Assembly: GCA_002314715.1 (NCBI GenBank)
Contig: DCGY01000037.1
Location: 1 to 18,239, forward strand
DNA: 18,239 nt
Reading direction: 5' to 3'
Source of the DNA: Lachnospiraceae bacterium UBA1766
GTDB taxonomy: Bacteria > Bacillota > Clostridia > Lachnospirales > Lachnospiraceae
Shown: in pieces, positions 7,856 through 14,487 of the stretch
How positions within the stretch are numbered: position 1 is the first letter of the stretch
How the letters are laid out: each line of letters opens with the position of its first letter
Translations under genes and position numbers: made by a program
Notes under the pieces: generated by a model
The model's input: only the letters and a program-made list of their open reading frames with translations
Told to the model about the DNA's origin: nothing
Databases searched by the model: none

Positions 7856-8377
7856 ATGCAGGATATTCTGATTGTTGTAGATATGCAAAATGACTTTATT
7901 GATGGAGCACTTGGCACCAAGGAAGCGGTTGCAATCGTTCCTTATGTAAAAGAAAAAATAGCTTCTTTTGAGGGAAAGGTTCTTTTCACCAGAGATACCC
8001 ATGAAGAAAACTATATGGAAACGCAGGAAGGTCGCAATCTTCCGGTTCCCCATTGTATTCGGGGTTCTCATGGTTGGGAAATTCGGGAAGAATTGGATGC
8101 ACTCAGAAAATCGGATGCAATTGATAAAGTGACTTTTGGTTCTTGCGAACTTGGTGGAATATTATCGGATTTGAATGAAGAGGAGAATATCGGAAGTATT
8201 ACATTCGTCGGCCTTTGTACAGACATTTGTGTGATTTCCAATGTAATGATAGCGAAGGCATTTCTTCCGGAGGTTCCTGTGATCGTAGATGCAAAAGGCT
8301 GTGCCGGAGTGAGCGTGGAATCCCATGAAAATGCACTAAGGGCTATGGAAGTTTGTCAGGTAAAGGTGTTAAGATAA
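7856..8377 (+). CDS. Isochorismatase-family cysteine hydrolase, nicotinamidase-like
   Basis: 173 residues with the catalytic triad of the family visible: D9 in VVDMQNDF, K91 in DKVTFGS, and C125 in GLCTDICV with the usual hydrophobic stretch after it. RDTHEENY and PHCIRGSHGWEI match the nicotinamidase pattern of metal-binding Asp/His residues followed by an HC...G..G loop. It may convert nicotinamide to nicotinate in NAD salvage. Related enzymes hydrolyse other amides, so the substrate is not settled. A strong GGAGAAG lies about 7 bases before the start. It sits in an operon with the upstream H1-like gene; no other NAD-pathway gene is adjacent. A hairpin follows at 8386. Confidence 0.9.
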   Translation: MQDILIVVDMQNDFIDGALGTKEAVAIVPYVKEKIASFEGKVLFTRDTHEENYMETQEGRNLPVPHCIRGSHGWEIREELDALRKSDAIDKVTFGSCELGGILSDLNEEENIGSITFVGLCTDICVISNVMIAKAFLPEVPVIVDAKGCAGVSVESHENALRAMEVCQVKVLR

Positions 8378-8385
8378 GCAGATTT

Positions 8386-8420
8386 GAAATCCATCAGAAG
8401 CTTTCTGGTGGATTTCTTTC
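8386..8420 (+). terminator. Weak intergenic hairpin, possible partial terminator
   Basis: GAAATCCATCAGAA at 8386-8399 pairs with TTCTGGTGGATTTC at 8403-8416 (14 bp, one G-U pair, 3-base loop). Only a broken T run follows, so it may attenuate transcription or stabilise the upstream mRNA rather than stop transcription fully before the ArsC-like gene. Confidence 0.5.
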
Positions 8421-8438
8421 ATATCAGGAGAGAAAACC

Positions 8439-8780
8439 ATGAATATACAGATTTTTGGTACCAAGAAATGTAATGATACAAAGAAGGCAGAGCGTTATTT
8501 CAAAGAACGAAACATCAAATACCAGTTTATCGACATGAAGGAAAAGGGAATGAGCAAGGGAGAATTTACTTCCGTAGCTCAAGCAAACGGTGGGATGGAG
8601 AATATGATTGACTGGGAAGGAAAGGACAAGGATGCTCTGGCACTGATTAAGTATATTGCAGAAGAGGATAAGTTGGAAAAAGTCCTTGCAAATCCTTCGG
8701 TAATAAAAACGCCGGTTGTTCGAAACGGCAAGCTTTCCACCATTGGTTATCAGCCGGATATCTGGAAAAAGTGGGTATGA
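8439..8780 (+). CDS. ArsC/Spx-family thioredoxin-fold protein
   Basis: 113 residues with the architecture of the arsenate reductase/Spx family. It has an N-terminal strand ending in FGTKKCNDTKKAERYF with C11, a central helical insert, and the C-terminal KTPVVRNGKLSTIGY-type segment with PDIW near the end. C11 is followed by N-D-T rather than a second cysteine, so it is not a classical CXXC redox-switch Spx. It resembles the uncharacterised 'arsenate reductase family' proteins common in Clostridia, probably a thiol reductase or regulator. No arsenic-resistance genes are nearby, which argues against arsenate as the physiological substrate. AGGAGAG lies about 6 bases upstream of the start. It probably shares transcripts with the two upstream genes through the leaky hairpin, and a terminator follows at 8856. 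Confidence 0.85.
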   Translation: MNIQIFGTKKCNDTKKAERYFKERNIKYQFIDMKEKGMSKGEFTSVAQANGGMENMIDWEGKDKDALALIKYIAEEDKLEKVLANPSVIKTPVVRNGKLSTIGYQPDIWKKWV

Positions 8781-8855
8781 TTTAGAGGCTTTTTATGAAG
8801 AATATTTCATGAAACGGATGATTTTTGCCGATATATATTCAGATTCATAAATAAA

Positions 8856-8892
8856 TCCCATAATCCGTTTCGAAAGGGTTATGGGAATTTTT
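8856..8892 (+). terminator. Intrinsic terminator after the ArsC-like gene
   Basis: TCCCATAATCC at 8856-8866 pairs with GGGTTATGGGA at 8876-8886 (11 bp, one G-U pair), followed by TTTTT at 8888-8892. An upstream GAAACGGAT at 8811-8819 is complementary to 8863-8871 and could form a competing stem. Confidence 0.85.
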
Positions 8893-8918
8893 ATGCTCTT
8901 CTCGGGGAATCTTTCTTA

Positions 8919-8927
8919 TGCTATAAT
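8919..8927 (+). promoter_or_regulatory. Extended -10 promoter for the metallophosphoesterase gene
   Basis: TGCTATAAT: a perfect TATAAT at 8922-8927 with the extended TG at 8919-8920. No convincing -35 is seen. It lies just after the terminator and about 43 bases before the start codon. Confidence 0.55.
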
Positions 8928-8969
8928 GAAATTGTTTTACAAAAGTTAAGCAAAATTTGGAGTACATAT

Positions 8970-10100
8970 ATGACATTTGTGATTTGGGGATTGCTGTTTC
9001 TCGGTATGGCTACGGTTTCTCTTTGGGGAATCTGGATGATGGCCGGCCGATTGATGCGGTTTGCGGTAATCAAGAAAATTGCGAAAGAGAATCGGCGGTT
9101 TCGTTTACTTTTATTTGGCCTTATTATTGCAATAATGATAGGAACCGGTGTTTTTTGGAATGCCTGGAATGCTACATTAATCTTTGTCCATTTCGTCTTT
9201 ATCTGGATGCTGGCGGATGGAGTAGAGTATTTGATTGTCAGCAGAGTGCTGAAATTTTCCAAAGAAAGGCGAACAACCAAGAATTATCCGTATTATGCCG
9301 GAGTAATGGCAATGGTCTTTTCCCTGGCGATTTTGGCACTGGGATTTTATTTGGATTTTAGCGTGGGGGAGAAGGCTTATTACTTTGCCACAGATAAGTC
9401 TATTTCAAACATCAAAATTGCCATGATTTCAGATTCTCATGTGGGAGTTACTTTTGATGGGGAAGGATTTGCAAAAGAATTAGCGAAAATTCAGCAAACG
9501 AATCCGGACGTTTTGGTGGTTGTTGGTGACTTTATTGATGATGACACAACGTATGAGGACATGGTGAGAAGCTGTAAAGCCCTGGGAGATTTTCGGGCAA
9601 AAAACGGAATTTATTTTGTGTTTGGTAATCACGACAAGGGCTATTACAGCAGCGCCAGAGGATATGACGGAGACGTATTATATGAGGAATTGGTTAAAAA
9701 TGGGGTAACGGTTCTGCAGGATGAAGTGGTGCTTTTGGAGGATAGTTACTACATTATCGGACGTAAAGATGCAAATGAAGAACGTTTATCCATGAAGGAA
9801 TTGACGGATGGCCTGGATCCCTCCAAGTATATGGTGGTTTTGGACCATCAGCCAAATGATTATAAGGCAGAGGAAGCGGCAGAGGTGGATCTGGTTTTAT
9901 CCGGACATACCCATGGGGGACAATTGTTCCCGCTGAATGTTCTTACGGCGATGACCGGTATACATGATCAAATTTACGGACATGAGAAGAGGGGAAATAC
10001 GGATTTTGTGGTAAGCTCCGGAATTTCCAATTGGGCTATTTATTTCAAAACCTGTTGTCGGTCGGAGTATGTGATTGCAGAGATTTCTAAAACAAAATAA
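8970..10100 (+). CDS. Membrane-anchored metallophosphoesterase (YkoQ/YaeI-like)
   Basis: 376 residues. Four hydrophobic stretches in the first 130 residues (about 1-22, 43-62, 65-85 and 107-128) anchor a calcineurin-like phosphoesterase domain. The metal-binding motifs are complete: D155 and H157 in SDSHVG, D187 in GDFIDD, N220-H221-D222 in GNHD, D292-H293-Q in VLDHQP, and H313-H315 in GHTHGGQ. The family (COG1408) includes phosphodiesterases and UDP-2,3-diacylglucosamine-hydrolase-like enzymes. In Firmicutes the substrate is generally unknown, perhaps a lipid-linked or wall precursor. The start is supported by TTTGGAG 7 bases upstream. It is first in a probable unit with the downstream membrane protein (24-base gap, no terminator). 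Confidence 0.9.
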   Translation: MTFVIWGLLFLGMATVSLWGIWMMAGRLMRFAVIKKIAKENRRFRLLLFGLIIAIMIGTGVFWNAWNATLIFVHFVFIWMLADGVEYLIVSRVLKFSKERRTTKNYPYYAGVMAMVFSLAILALGFYLDFSVGEKAYYFATDKSISNIKIAMISDSHVGVTFDGEGFAKELAKIQQTNPDVLVVVGDFIDDDTTYEDMVRSCKALGDFRAKNGIYFVFGNHDKGYYSSARGYDGDVLYEELVKNGVTVLQDEVVLLEDSYYIIGRKDANEERLSMKELTDGLDPSKYMVVLDHQPNDYKAEEAAEVDLVLSGHTHGGQLFPLNVLTAMTGIHDQIYGHEKRGNTDFVVSSGISNWAIYFKTCCRSEYVIAEISKTK

Positions 10101-10124
10101 AAAATGTGGAGGCGAGGTTGTAAA

Positions 10125-10919
10125 ATGGAAAACTACGAAACAAATAGGGAATTAAGTGATGCAGAACTGGAGGCGATGCTTGAGCCTTATTCAAAAAAGG
10201 TAAAGCTTTTTCGTTCACTTGCTTTAGTGCCCATAGCAGCAATTGTGGTTTTGATGATTCTACTTATGACTGGTAAATCGGATAATCTTGTATGCGCGAT
10301 TTTTTTTGTGCTGTTTCTTATATTGATTATTGTATTGGTTAATATCGGCGCTAAGTATAAACAAAAATATGATGAACTGTTTATGAGCCAGATGGGAGAC
10401 GAAATTGAAGAGATTATTTCCGCCAGCTTCGGTCCAAGAGCAAAGCTTGGTGAAAACGGCAATCCGGATGAGGCTGTCGTTGTAGCCGGATTAAAGGCGG
10501 ATTTGCATACCCTTACTTTTCAGGATACTTGGAATAAGAGTGAAATGAACTCCTATCGCAATGGGTCATGGAATGGAATAGACTTTGAAGGGTTCAATGT
10601 GGTTCTTGAGAAGGAAGAACGATCCGCTGATGAAGATGGAGGATGGGACATACGTACTATTTTTGACGGAATGTGTATTGTATGCAAAAAGGGAGTGAAT
10701 ATAAGCAAGGAAGCGGCGAAAGCGAGAATTCTGGAAATTGGTTCTTACGCTTCGGAGGATGTCTACATAGATGAAATAGAAAAAAGATTGTATATTGCCA
10801 TTGCAGGAAGAAAATTTCTTACTATGGACGGTAATCAGACTACTCATATTGAGGATCTTCGTAACAATTTGAGGGCTTCTGTGGAGGAAATAAAAATAAT
10901 CCTAAATAAAATCGTATAG
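10125..10919 (+). CDS. Two-helix membrane protein with a soluble C-terminal domain, unknown function
   Basis: 264 residues. A short cytoplasmic segment rich in acidic residues is followed by two adjacent membrane helices at about 31-50 and 54-74 and a soluble domain of about 190 residues. The layout, with a C-terminal domain containing segments like FEGFNVVLEKEER and DGMCIVCKKG, recalls DUF3137-like proteins, but I could not confirm this by eye. No catalytic motif is evident. The start at 10125 is chosen because GGAGG (10108-10112) and GAGG (10114-10117) precede it; an ATG at 10104 would place these within the coding sequence. It follows the phosphoesterase closely and probably shares its transcript. 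It is more AT-rich than the adaptor genes downstream. Confidence 0.75.
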   Translation: MENYETNRELSDAELEAMLEPYSKKVKLFRSLALVPIAAIVVLMILLMTGKSDNLVCAIFFVLFLILIIVLVNIGAKYKQKYDELFMSQMGDEIEEIISASFGPRAKLGENGNPDEAVVVAGLKADLHTLTFQDTWNKSEMNSYRNGSWNGIDFEGFNVVLEKEERSADEDGGWDIRTIFDGMCIVCKKGVNISKEAAKARILEIGSYASEDVYIDEIEKRLYIAIAGRKFLTMDGNQTTHIEDLRNNLRASVEEIKIILNKIV

Positions 10920-10949
10920 TTCACAAAATAAACACAAGTATTTTATAGT
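10920..10949 (+). promoter_or_regulatory. Probable sigma-A promoter for the FMN-binding haem protein
   Basis: TTCACA at 10920-10925 (5 of 6 to the -35 consensus) and TATAGT at 10944-10949 (5 of 6 to the -10 consensus) with an 18-base spacer. They lie immediately after the preceding stop codon and about 63 bases before the start at 11013. Confidence 0.5.
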
Positions 10950-11012
10950 ATGTATTCAATTCCGGGAGATGCAGTAAAAAAACTCAAAGCATTTTCGAAG
11001 GGGAGGGTATAT

Positions 11013-11840
11013 ATGATTATTAGCCTGATTACGGCCTGGATTGCAACGATATGTGCGGTGCTTACAGCATTAAAATATATCGCCAAAAAGAATGTGAAGA
11101 CAAACCGGTTATTTCATAAGATTCACATTCCGTTGGGAGTGGTGTTAATTCTATCGGGTGTAATCCATGGTTTGCTTGCGGGAAATCCATATGGAATAAG
11201 GCTTTCTGAGGCTTCATATGGGCAAATTCTTCTTACCGCAAATATGGGAACCTTATGCCTGATATTATCCATCCTGCTTGGAATAACCTATTTGTCGAGA
11301 AAACTTCTGAAAAGAAAATGGATGGTATTCCACCGGGTATTGACCGTGTTATTACTTGTGTCGGTGATCATTCATGTTTTTCAGATGGGAATTACCTTGC
11401 CGAATCGAATCTTAGGTATTTCCGGAGTTGAAGCTGCCATGTCGGAGATTCAGAATGACATTGAAAGTACAGAGGAAGAAAGTCTTGTTGAGTTTTCGGG
11501 TGCAGTACTAAAGGATGGAACCTACGAAGGCTCGGCAGAAGGATTTCGAAGCGTTATCAAAGTGTCGGTAACCGTGCTGGATGGAATGGTTTCGGATATT
11601 ACGATTATTGAAGAACAAGACACACCTCAGTTTATGGAGCGCGCGAAGGGTATCATTGATTCTATTTTAAATGATCAATCATTGGAGGTAGATGGCATAT
11701 CAGGAGCGACGTATTCATCAAAAGGGATACAAAATGCGGTCTATAATGCGCTTCAAAATGCAGTAGAACAAGGAGAATTAGTCATAAAAGAGATTCAAAT
11801 AAATGATACCCGTGGGCACGGGGGTAAAAAACATTCATAA
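11013..11840 (+). CDS. Ferric-reductase-like b-haem membrane protein fused to an FMN-binding domain
   Basis: 275 residues joining two redox modules. The N-terminal half has four hydrophobic helices carrying paired histidines: FHKIH (H35, H38), H52 in GVIHGLL, H107 in VFHRVL and H121 in VIIHVF. This is the pattern of a bis-histidine b-haem membrane domain. After an acidic linker (about 148-162), the C-terminal half is an FMN-binding domain (PF04205 type): it starts DGTYEGSAEGF and contains DGISGATYSS, whose Thr233 is the expected site of covalent FMN attachment by an ApbE-type transferase. Similar proteins move electrons across the membrane to external acceptors. The ApbE partner is not in the window. 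The start at 11013 has GGGGAGGG about 5-6 bases upstream; an in-frame ATG at 10950 lies at the promoter and is rejected. A strong terminator follows. Confidence 0.88.
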   Translation: MIISLITAWIATICAVLTALKYIAKKNVKTNRLFHKIHIPLGVVLILSGVIHGLLAGNPYGIRLSEASYGQILLTANMGTLCLILSILLGITYLSRKLLKRKWMVFHRVLTVLLLVSVIIHVFQMGITLPNRILGISGVEAAMSEIQNDIESTEEESLVEFSGAVLKDGTYEGSAEGFRSVIKVSVTVLDGMVSDITIIEEQDTPQFMERAKGIIDSILNDQSLEVDGISGATYSSKGIQNAVYNALQNAVEQGELVIKEIQINDTRGHGGKKHS

Positions 11841-11857
11841 TACCAAGCAACAGTATT

Positions 11858-11896
11858 ACCGGTGTGATTATTCTATGGAAATCACACCGGTTTTTT
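11858..11896 (+). terminator. Strong intrinsic terminator after the FMN-binding protein
   Basis: ACCGGTGTGATT at 11858-11869 and its perfect complement at 11880-11891 enclose a 10-base loop, followed by a run of six T at 11891-11896. It separates this gene from the export-like operon. The rest of the gap to 12046 holds two short inverted repeats but no promoter I could place confidently. Confidence 0.93.
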
Positions 11897-12046
11897 ATTT
11901 GATTTGCTTATGGATAGATAGCCAAAGAAGGACATAGAATTTTCACAATTTTACCACATTTCAATCACACAAGATTGTTATCTTAATGGGAGAAAATGAC
12001 AACCGAGTGTCTTTAGACAGGTGGTTTTTGGGAGGATAACCGTAAA

Positions 12047-13267
12047 ATGGCTATGAAAGCAATAGGACAGGAAAAAAAGCAAGCAGCACCATCAGATAAA
12101 AAACCACGCAAGAAAGTAAAGTATATTCTTGTGGCATCGGGAGTAATTGTTGTTCTCCTGGTGGGAGGCGGATTTTTATTTTTTCGTTTAAAAGGGAATA
12201 ATTTTGCAAACTTCCCTCAAAATACAGACTTTTCTCAGACGGCTTCCGCTAGTTTGGACGCAGTAACGGCATACGGGGTTATCAATATCGGATCAATTGA
12301 AGAAACCTTGGAAATTGAGAATCTGACCACAAACCTGCAAATTGAAAAGATTTTATTCTCTACCGGTGACAGAGTTACTGAGGGAACAGCATTGCTGACG
12401 TTTACAGAAGACAGTGTGGCAAGTGCGCTTGAGGAATTAAGTGAAAATCTGAAAGAAGCAGATTTGGCCTACCGTGCAGGTGCGATTGAATACGAGCAAA
12501 GCCTGATTACTGCCAAATTCAATTATGATTCCACAATTCTAAAAGGAAAACAGGCAGATGCGGTATATGAGGAGACGGTAGCTACCTTAAAATCCAATCT
12601 GGAATCCGCAACCAAAACCTACAATGAAGCGGTAGAGCAGTTGGCGGCATATAAAGACGCGCAGGCAAATGATACCTATTATACAGAATACAATGTGGCA
12701 TATTATAAGCAGTTGTATGAAGAAAACCTGGCTGTCCTAAAAACAAAAATGGAAGAATGGGGTGTATCCTGGGCAGAAGTGACCGGCGGTGGCGGCATGG
12801 GAGGCAACTCCGGCGGCATGGGTGGAAATTCCGGCGATAACTCCAATAATAACAATGATACCAATGGAAATGATTTTGGCGGTGATAACAACGGCGGTGA
12901 CTTTGGCGGTGATTTTGGTGGAAATGGATTTAATATGGATGGTTCCTTTAATCCACAGCCTACGGCAGATGAGTATGCACAATACAAATATGTTTTACAA
13001 ACCTTGTATTCTATTTTGGAGACAAATGCCAAGGACTACAACAATGCAGTGGAAAGTTACGAAAAAGCAAAGGATGAATTGAGCTACAATCTGTTATCCC
13101 TTCAGTTGGACATGAGTACATTGGAAGAAACCTATCTGAACGCACAAAAAAGTTATGAGTCCAATCTTCTTTCGGCTGAACAGACAAGACAAACCGCAAA
13201 AACCAACGCGGAGCTGGCACAAAGCGAATATGAAGCAAAGGTTGAAAAAGCGAAAACGGATTATTGA
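12047..13267 (+). CDS. N-terminal fragment of the first HlyD-type adaptor
   Basis: 406 residues as actually readable: membrane helix, first lipoyl half with an IEKILFSTGDRVTEGTALL core, coiled coil, Gly/Asn-rich insert and more coiled coil, ending abruptly in AKTDY at TGA 13265-13267. GGAGGAT (12031-12037) sits about 9-11 bases before the start. On its own it lacks the second lipoyl half, beta-barrel and membrane-proximal domain, so it could not form a complete adaptor. Confidence 0.75.
   Translation: MAMKAIGQEKKQAAPSDKKPRKKVKYILVASGVIVVLLVGGGFLFFRLKGNNFANFPQNTDFSQTASASLDAVTAYGVINIGSIEETLEIENLTTNLQIEKILFSTGDRVTEGTALLTFTEDSVASALEELSENLKEADLAYRAGAIEYEQSLITAKFNYDSTILKGKQADAVYEETVATLKSNLESATKTYNEAVEQLAAYKDAQANDTYYTEYNVAYYKQLYEENLAVLKTKMEEWGVSWAEVTGGGGMGGNSGGMGGNSGDNSNNNNDTNGNDFGGDNNGGDFGGDFGGNGFNMDGSFNPQPTADEYAQYKYVLQTLYSILETNAKDYNNAVESYEKAKDELSYNLLSLQLDMSTLEETYLNAQKSYESNLLSAEQTRQTAKTNAELAQSEYEAKVEKAKTDY
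12785..12928 (+). other. Gly/Asn/Asp-rich low-complexity insert in adaptor 1
   Basis: About 48 codons made of GGMGGNSG-type and DFGGDN-type motifs placed in the middle of the coiled-coil hairpin, between GVSWAEVT and the NMDGSFNPQP segment. The DNA is correspondingly G-rich on the plus strand. The insert lies on the predicted external side. Confidence 0.85.
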
Positions 13268-14477
13268 GTGTGTTCGGAAAATTCTGGCCGCTGCAGTTGC
13301 TGATGCACAAGTTGATTATAATGATGCAAAAAGCGAGTATGAGTTGAATTGTTTAAAGGCGGAGGTGGATTATAAGACGCAGTTGATTAATGCCGGATAC
13401 GCAGAAAAACTCTATAAACAGTCATCCGCCAAGGTAAATGATAACATTTCTTCCATTCAGCAGGAAATTACCCAGAGAGAGGGTAAGGTGGATTCCTTGC
13501 AGGAAGCAGTAACGGAAGCAACCGAAAAATATAACGAAGCCTACAAGGCCTATGAAGAAGCCAAAATCTGTTTGGAAGGAGTGGAAACCGGTCATTCATC
13601 TTTCCTTACAGTCCAAAAGGCATATTTACAGGCGCAGACGACCTATAACAATGCATTAACTTCTTTGGAGAATGCGCAGAATTCTTTATCGGACAATGCA
13701 CAACAGATTCGTGATTTAAAGACACAGCTTGCTTCAGCAAATGCCTCCAAGGAATTGGATTCCATTTCTGTAAAGCAGGAGTATGAAGAAAGTGTTCAGA
13801 GCGGTGATAACGCTTATTTGGTATATAAGGCTTCGTTAGAGTCTCTGGAAGAGACCTTAAAAGAGGCAGAAGATTCCCTGAAAGAACGTGAAAAACAGCA
13901 GGAGGCATTTGAGGATTTGGTGGGCGAGGATGGTATCGTATATGCCCCTAAGGAAGGAAAACTGGTATCTGTAGGCGTGTCTGTAGGAGATGAGCTTACA
14001 AAAGAAAAAACCATGGTTTCTTACGTATGTGCAGATGCATTATCTATTTCCGTTAATGTAACAGAAGAAGATGTGGTTTCCCTTTCTATCGGAGAATCCG
14101 TGGATATTGTTTTTACAGCATATCCGGACGAGACATTTGAGGGAATCATTACCTCCATTGATACAACGGCTACTTCATCCAATACCAAAACAGTAAGTTA
14201 CCCTGTTGTAATCCGAATCAACGGAGATTTAACCCGTATGTATGGTGGAATGACGGCGAATGTTTCCTTCCACATTGCAAGCAGCGCAGATACCCTCTAC
14301 GTCAGCCGTAAGGCATTGGTGGAAGAGAGTGGATCCTACTACGTATATGTCAAGAGCGGTATAAACGAATATGAGAAGAAGAAAGTTACCATTGGTCTTA
14401 AAAATACTTCTTGTGTAGAAATTCTTTCCGGATTGGAAGAGAATGATACCATTTATATTGCTTCTGCGGGAGTTTAG
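13155..14477 (+). CDS. C-terminal fragment of the first HlyD-type adaptor
   Basis: The frame is open from an ATG at 13155, but its first ~37 codons overlap the upstream frame and give a basic, non-coiled sequence. Sensible coiled-coil sequence begins at about 13266-13284 (AAAVADAQVDYNDAKSEYEL). It continues through coiled coil, second lipoyl half, beta-barrel and C-terminal domain. No ribosome binding site or ATG/GTG/TTG start is present at the point where the coding character switches, so independent translation is doubtful. Confidence 0.6.
   Translation: MSPIFFRLNRQDKPQKPTRSWHKANMKQRLKKRKRIIECVRKILAAAVADAQVDYNDAKSEYELNCLKAEVDYKTQLINAGYAEKLYKQSSAKVNDNISSIQQEITQREGKVDSLQEAVTEATEKYNEAYKAYEEAKICLEGVETGHSSFLTVQKAYLQAQTTYNNALTSLENAQNSLSDNAQQIRDLKTQLASANASKELDSISVKQEYEESVQSGDNAYLVYKASLESLEETLKEAEDSLKEREKQQEAFEDLVGEDGIVYAPKEGKLVSVGVSVGDELTKEKTMVSYVCADALSISVNVTEEDVVSLSIGESVDIVFTAYPDETFEGIITSIDTTATSSNTKTVSYPVVIRINGDLTRMYGGMTANVSFHIASSADTLYVSRKALVEESGSYYVYVKSGINEYEKKKVTIGLKNTSCVEILSGLEENDTIYIASAGV
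13255..13275 (+). other. Frameshift junction in adaptor 1
   Basis: The reading frame changes by +1 between GAT TAT TGA and GAG TGT GTT. Removing one T at 13264-13265 would give a continuous KTDYECVRKILAAAV coiled coil. A prfB-like +1 slip is unlikely because the Tyr tRNA on TAT would have to re-pair with ATT, and no strong Shine-Dalgarno-like element precedes it. Confidence 0.75.
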
Positions 14478-14487
14478 GAGGATCAAA

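Larger units (their letters stand above)
12047..14477 (+). pseudogene. First HlyD-type membrane-fusion adaptor gene, split by a frameshift
   Basis: Read as one gene with a +1 shift near 13265, this encodes about 809 residues of a membrane-fusion/periplasmic-adaptor protein. Order: a cytoplasmic basic tail, a membrane helix at about 25-45, the first lipoyl half (near 78-125), a very long coiled coil interrupted by a Gly/Asn-rich insert (12785-12928), the second lipoyl half (DGIVYAPKEGKLVSVGVSVG, near 626), a beta-barrel domain (SISVNVTEEDVV) and a membrane-proximal domain ending at the stop. The domains N- and C-terminal to the break only make a complete adaptor together. The gene overlaps nothing downstream; the second adaptor starts 10 bases after its stop behind AGGAGG. 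Whether the break is a real mutation, a sequencing error or recoding cannot be decided from one sequence. At about 800 residues it is much longer than usual Gram-positive adaptors of about 350-450 residues. Confidence 0.8.

Noticed and set aside
8439..8780. True arsenate reductase
   Set aside because: There are no arsenic-resistance neighbours and only the single N-terminal cysteine is evident, so only family membership is claimed.
10950..11012. Upstream start for the FMN-binding haem protein
   Set aside because: It directly abuts the predicted -10 box and has no ribosome binding site. GGGGAGGG precedes the ATG at 11013.
13255..13275. Programmed +1 frameshift like that of prfB
   Set aside because: The P-site TAT codon would slip to ATT, which Tyr tRNA cannot read, and no strong Shine-Dalgarno-like stimulator precedes it. 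A mutation or sequencing error is simpler.
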